Source: Sphingobacterium sp. lm-10 (GTDB lineage Bacteria > Bacteroidota > Bacteroidia > Sphingobacteriales > Sphingobacteriaceae). From it: 64,000 nucleotides of DNA. Below, one piece after another: positions 62,788 through 64,000 of the stretch (its first letter is position 1; each line of letters opens with the position of its first letter). The position numbers were made by a program, and so were the translations under genes. A model generated the notes under the pieces. It was not told where the DNA came from and did no database searches. It saw nothing but the letters and a program-made list of their open reading frames with translations. The DNA is taken from positions 372,001-436,000 of the forward strand of contig NZ_JAMJWC010000002.1 of the NCBI RefSeq assembly GCF_023554555.1, given 5' to 3'.

Positions 62788-63753
62788 ATGCTATATATTC
62801 TGCTATTAATCGCCTTTATTTTATTTGAACTGATTTACTTTCGTGTTGCTGATCGATTCAATATTGTAGACAAACCCAACGAACGCTCTTCCCACTCCGT
62901 CATTACTTTAAGAGGTGGTGGCGTGGTTTTCTATTTCGCCGCATTGGTGTATTTTCTATGGTCTGGATTTAATTATCCATGGTTTTTTCTCGGACTTTCG
63001 TTGATGACAGTTGTATCCTTTGCCGATGATATCATGACATTGTCTAATCGGTTTAGATTAGTCGTTCATTTTTTTTCCGTGCTATTAATGACCTACGAAT
63101 TAGGTTTATTTACGATGCCTTGGTTTTACTTGTTGATTACCTTTATTCTGGTTGTAGGTGTAATCAATGCATACAATTTTATGGACGGCATCAACGGTAT
63201 TACAGCAGCCTATAGCTTGGCAGTTGGTGGATTGCTTCTTTTAGTAAATCATTCCATACATTTTATGGATACAGACTTTCTAAGTTTTGCTATGCTTGGT
63301 GTGCTCGCATTCGCGTATTTTAATTTTAGGGTGAAAGCTAAGTGTTTTGCCGGGGATGTCGGATCAGTCGCCATTGCATTTATTCTGTTGTTCGCCCTCG
63401 CAAAGTTGATTTTACATACAGGTAACTTTCTTTATGTACTGTTTTTAGTCGTTTATGGGATAGATACTGTTTGGACAATCGTGCGACGGCTATATTTAAG
63501 GGAGAACATTTTTAAAGCGCATCGCTCACATCTATATCAGTACTTAGCCAACGAAGTTGGCGTGCACAAACTTTGGATTTCAGCTTCTTACGGGATACTG
63601 CAGGTCCTGCTAGGTATGCTAATTATCTACATGACGAGTTATAACGTCTCCACACAAATCACATTTTCGGTTGTACTACTTCTAGTTTTAAGCGGCGCTT
63701 ATTTATGGGCTAAGCAATTTATACTTAGAAAGTACGTGCGAGAAAATACTTAG
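62788..63753 (+). CDS. Initiating sugar-phosphate transferase, WecA/WbpL-like (MraY family)
   Basis: Polytopic enzyme (321 residues, about ten to eleven membrane spans) that transfers a HexNAc-1-phosphate from UDP-sugar to undecaprenyl phosphate, the first step in making the repeat unit. Diagnostic segments: NIVDKPNERSSHSVITLRGG, SFADDIMTLSNRFRLVVHF (with the Asp pair), NAYNFMDGINGITAAYSLAV, and FNFRVKAKCFAGDVGSVAIA, plus the HRSHLYQYL loop. The order epimerase then transferase is as in O-antigen loci of the WbpV-WbpL type. Sugar is inferred as UDP-QuiNAc/FucNAc/GlcNAc-like. Confidence 0.92.
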   Translation: MLYILLLIAFILFELIYFRVADRFNIVDKPNERSSHSVITLRGGGVVFYFAALVYFLWSGFNYPWFFLGLSLMTVVSFADDIMTLSNRFRLVVHFFSVLLMTYELGLFTMPWFYLLITFILVVGVINAYNFMDGINGITAAYSLAVGGLLLLVNHSIHFMDTDFLSFAMLGVLAFAYFNFRVKAKCFAGDVGSVAIAFILLFALAKLILHTGNFLYVLFLVVYGIDTVWTIVRRLYLRENIFKAHRSHLYQYLANEVGVHKLWISASYGILQVLLGMLIIYMTSYNVSTQITFSVVLLLVLSGAYLWAKQFILRKYVRENT

Positions 63754-63764
63754 ATTCTTTCACG

Positions 63765-64000
63765 ATGAATAATTCACAACATACTTTAATTCCAGGTGGA
63801 ATAGCGAAAGACGAGCGAGGTCAAATCCGTTTTGTTAACGATTTTGATATGTCTGAGGTCAAACGATTTTATCTTATCAAAAACGCAGACCTGCAGGTGA
63901 TACGAGGTTGGAGAGGGCATAAGATTGAGCAGAGGTGGTTTTATGTGATTTCCGGTGCGTTTCGCGTGAATCTAGTTGAGATAGATGATTGGGTAAATCC
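63765..64000 (+). CDS. WxcM/FdtA-like cupin (sugar 3,4-ketoisomerase type), N-terminal part
   Basis: The window cuts this gene after about 78 codons. It begins MNNSQHTLIPGGIAKDERGQ, continues with VNDFDMSEVKRFYLIKNADL, and has RGWRGHKIEQRWFYVISGAF. The RGFHAH/RGWRGHK-type motif and VISG turn are those of the WxcM/FdtA cupin family. These convert dTDP-4-keto-6-deoxyglucose to the 3-keto isomer for dTDP-Fuc3NAc/Qui3NAc, or similar. A short stand-alone cupin of unknown sugar role is also possible. rfbA and rfbB supply the precursor. Confidence 0.75.
   Translation, partial: MNNSQHTLIPGGIAKDERGQIRFVNDFDMSEVKRFYLIKNADLQVIRGWRGHKIEQRWFYVISGAFRVNLVEIDDWVN

Noticed and set aside
1..64000. CRISPR arrays, insertion sequences, phage genes, tRNA and rRNA
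   Set aside because: No regularly spaced short repeats, transposase or integrase motifs, or tRNA-like cloverleaf sequences were seen. A tRNAscan or IS search could still find something I missed.

Overview
The window looks like chromosomal DNA from a Bacteroidota bacterium of the Sphingobacteriaceae (Sphingobacterium/Pedobacter-like). The basis is the gene set: a secreted tricorn-type protease, LytTR regulator with a LytS-like kinase, a TonB-dependent receptor with a carboxypeptidase-regulatory-like domain, futalosine hydrolase, an OmpA-family barrel and multi-SLBB polysaccharide export. Several TAnnTTTG-type -7 promoter elements agree. I see no tRNA, rRNA, CRISPR array, transposase or integrase. 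The genus is inference.

Region 1 (1-15.3 kb) is mostly housekeeping. It holds two glucosaminidases, an O-methyltransferase, folE and queD, mqnB, pdhB, a DUF6263-type secreted protein, gcvH, anmK, a cdsA operon (DUF2461, cdsA, DUF2007, CPBP protease), a tricorn-like protease and an OmpA-family protein. Clear hairpin terminators separate several of these units.

Region 2 (15.4-26.8 kb) is an accessory glycan locus with AT-rich sequence from about 20 kb. It has galE and a UDP-glucuronate decarboxylase on the minus strand. Then come a Stealth-type sugar-phosphate transferase, two GT2 enzymes, a Caps_synth-type transferase and a tandem pair of paralogous, unrecognised GT-B-like proteins. Next is a lipoprotein with a MACPF (perforin) domain and three C-terminal repeats, a nonsense-mutated fucosyltransferase (GT11) remnant, and a stranded copy of the 3' end of a lytTR gene. 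The MACPF gene and the fucosyltransferase wreck sit between that copy and the intact lytTR gene. This recalls MACPF toxin genes in Bacteroides that travel with LPS-glycan genes, and is the most interesting part of the window.

Region 3 (26.8-35.4 kb, minus strand) carries the LytTR/LytS-type pair with a TPR-like secreted protein, a TonB-dependent receptor, an AEC transporter overlapping an FAD/NAD(P)-binding protein, and metF preceded by a SAM-I riboswitch.

Region 4 (35.5-64 kb, plus strand) is a large Wzx/Wzy-type exopolysaccharide or capsule locus. It opens with two near-identical cytidylyltransferase-like genes flanking a nucleotide-sugar dehydrogenase, then rfbB and a GT14 enzyme. A long leader precedes a Wza-like exporter with six SLBB repeats, a Wzz-like chain-length protein without a kinase domain, and a Wzx flippase with a TTG start. 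A tightly packed run follows: pyruvyltransferase, GT2 and GT4 enzymes, a GH16 lipoprotein, a candidate Wzy polymerase, a secreted beta-helix protein and an outer-membrane barrel. The end holds rfbC-rfbD-rfbA, ugd, an epimerase, a WecA/WbpL-like initiating transferase and a partial WxcM/FdtA-like cupin. Together these could make dTDP-rhamnose, UDP-glucuronate and (with region 2) UDP-xylose, start a lipid-linked repeat unit, decorate it with pyruvate, flip, polymerise and export it.
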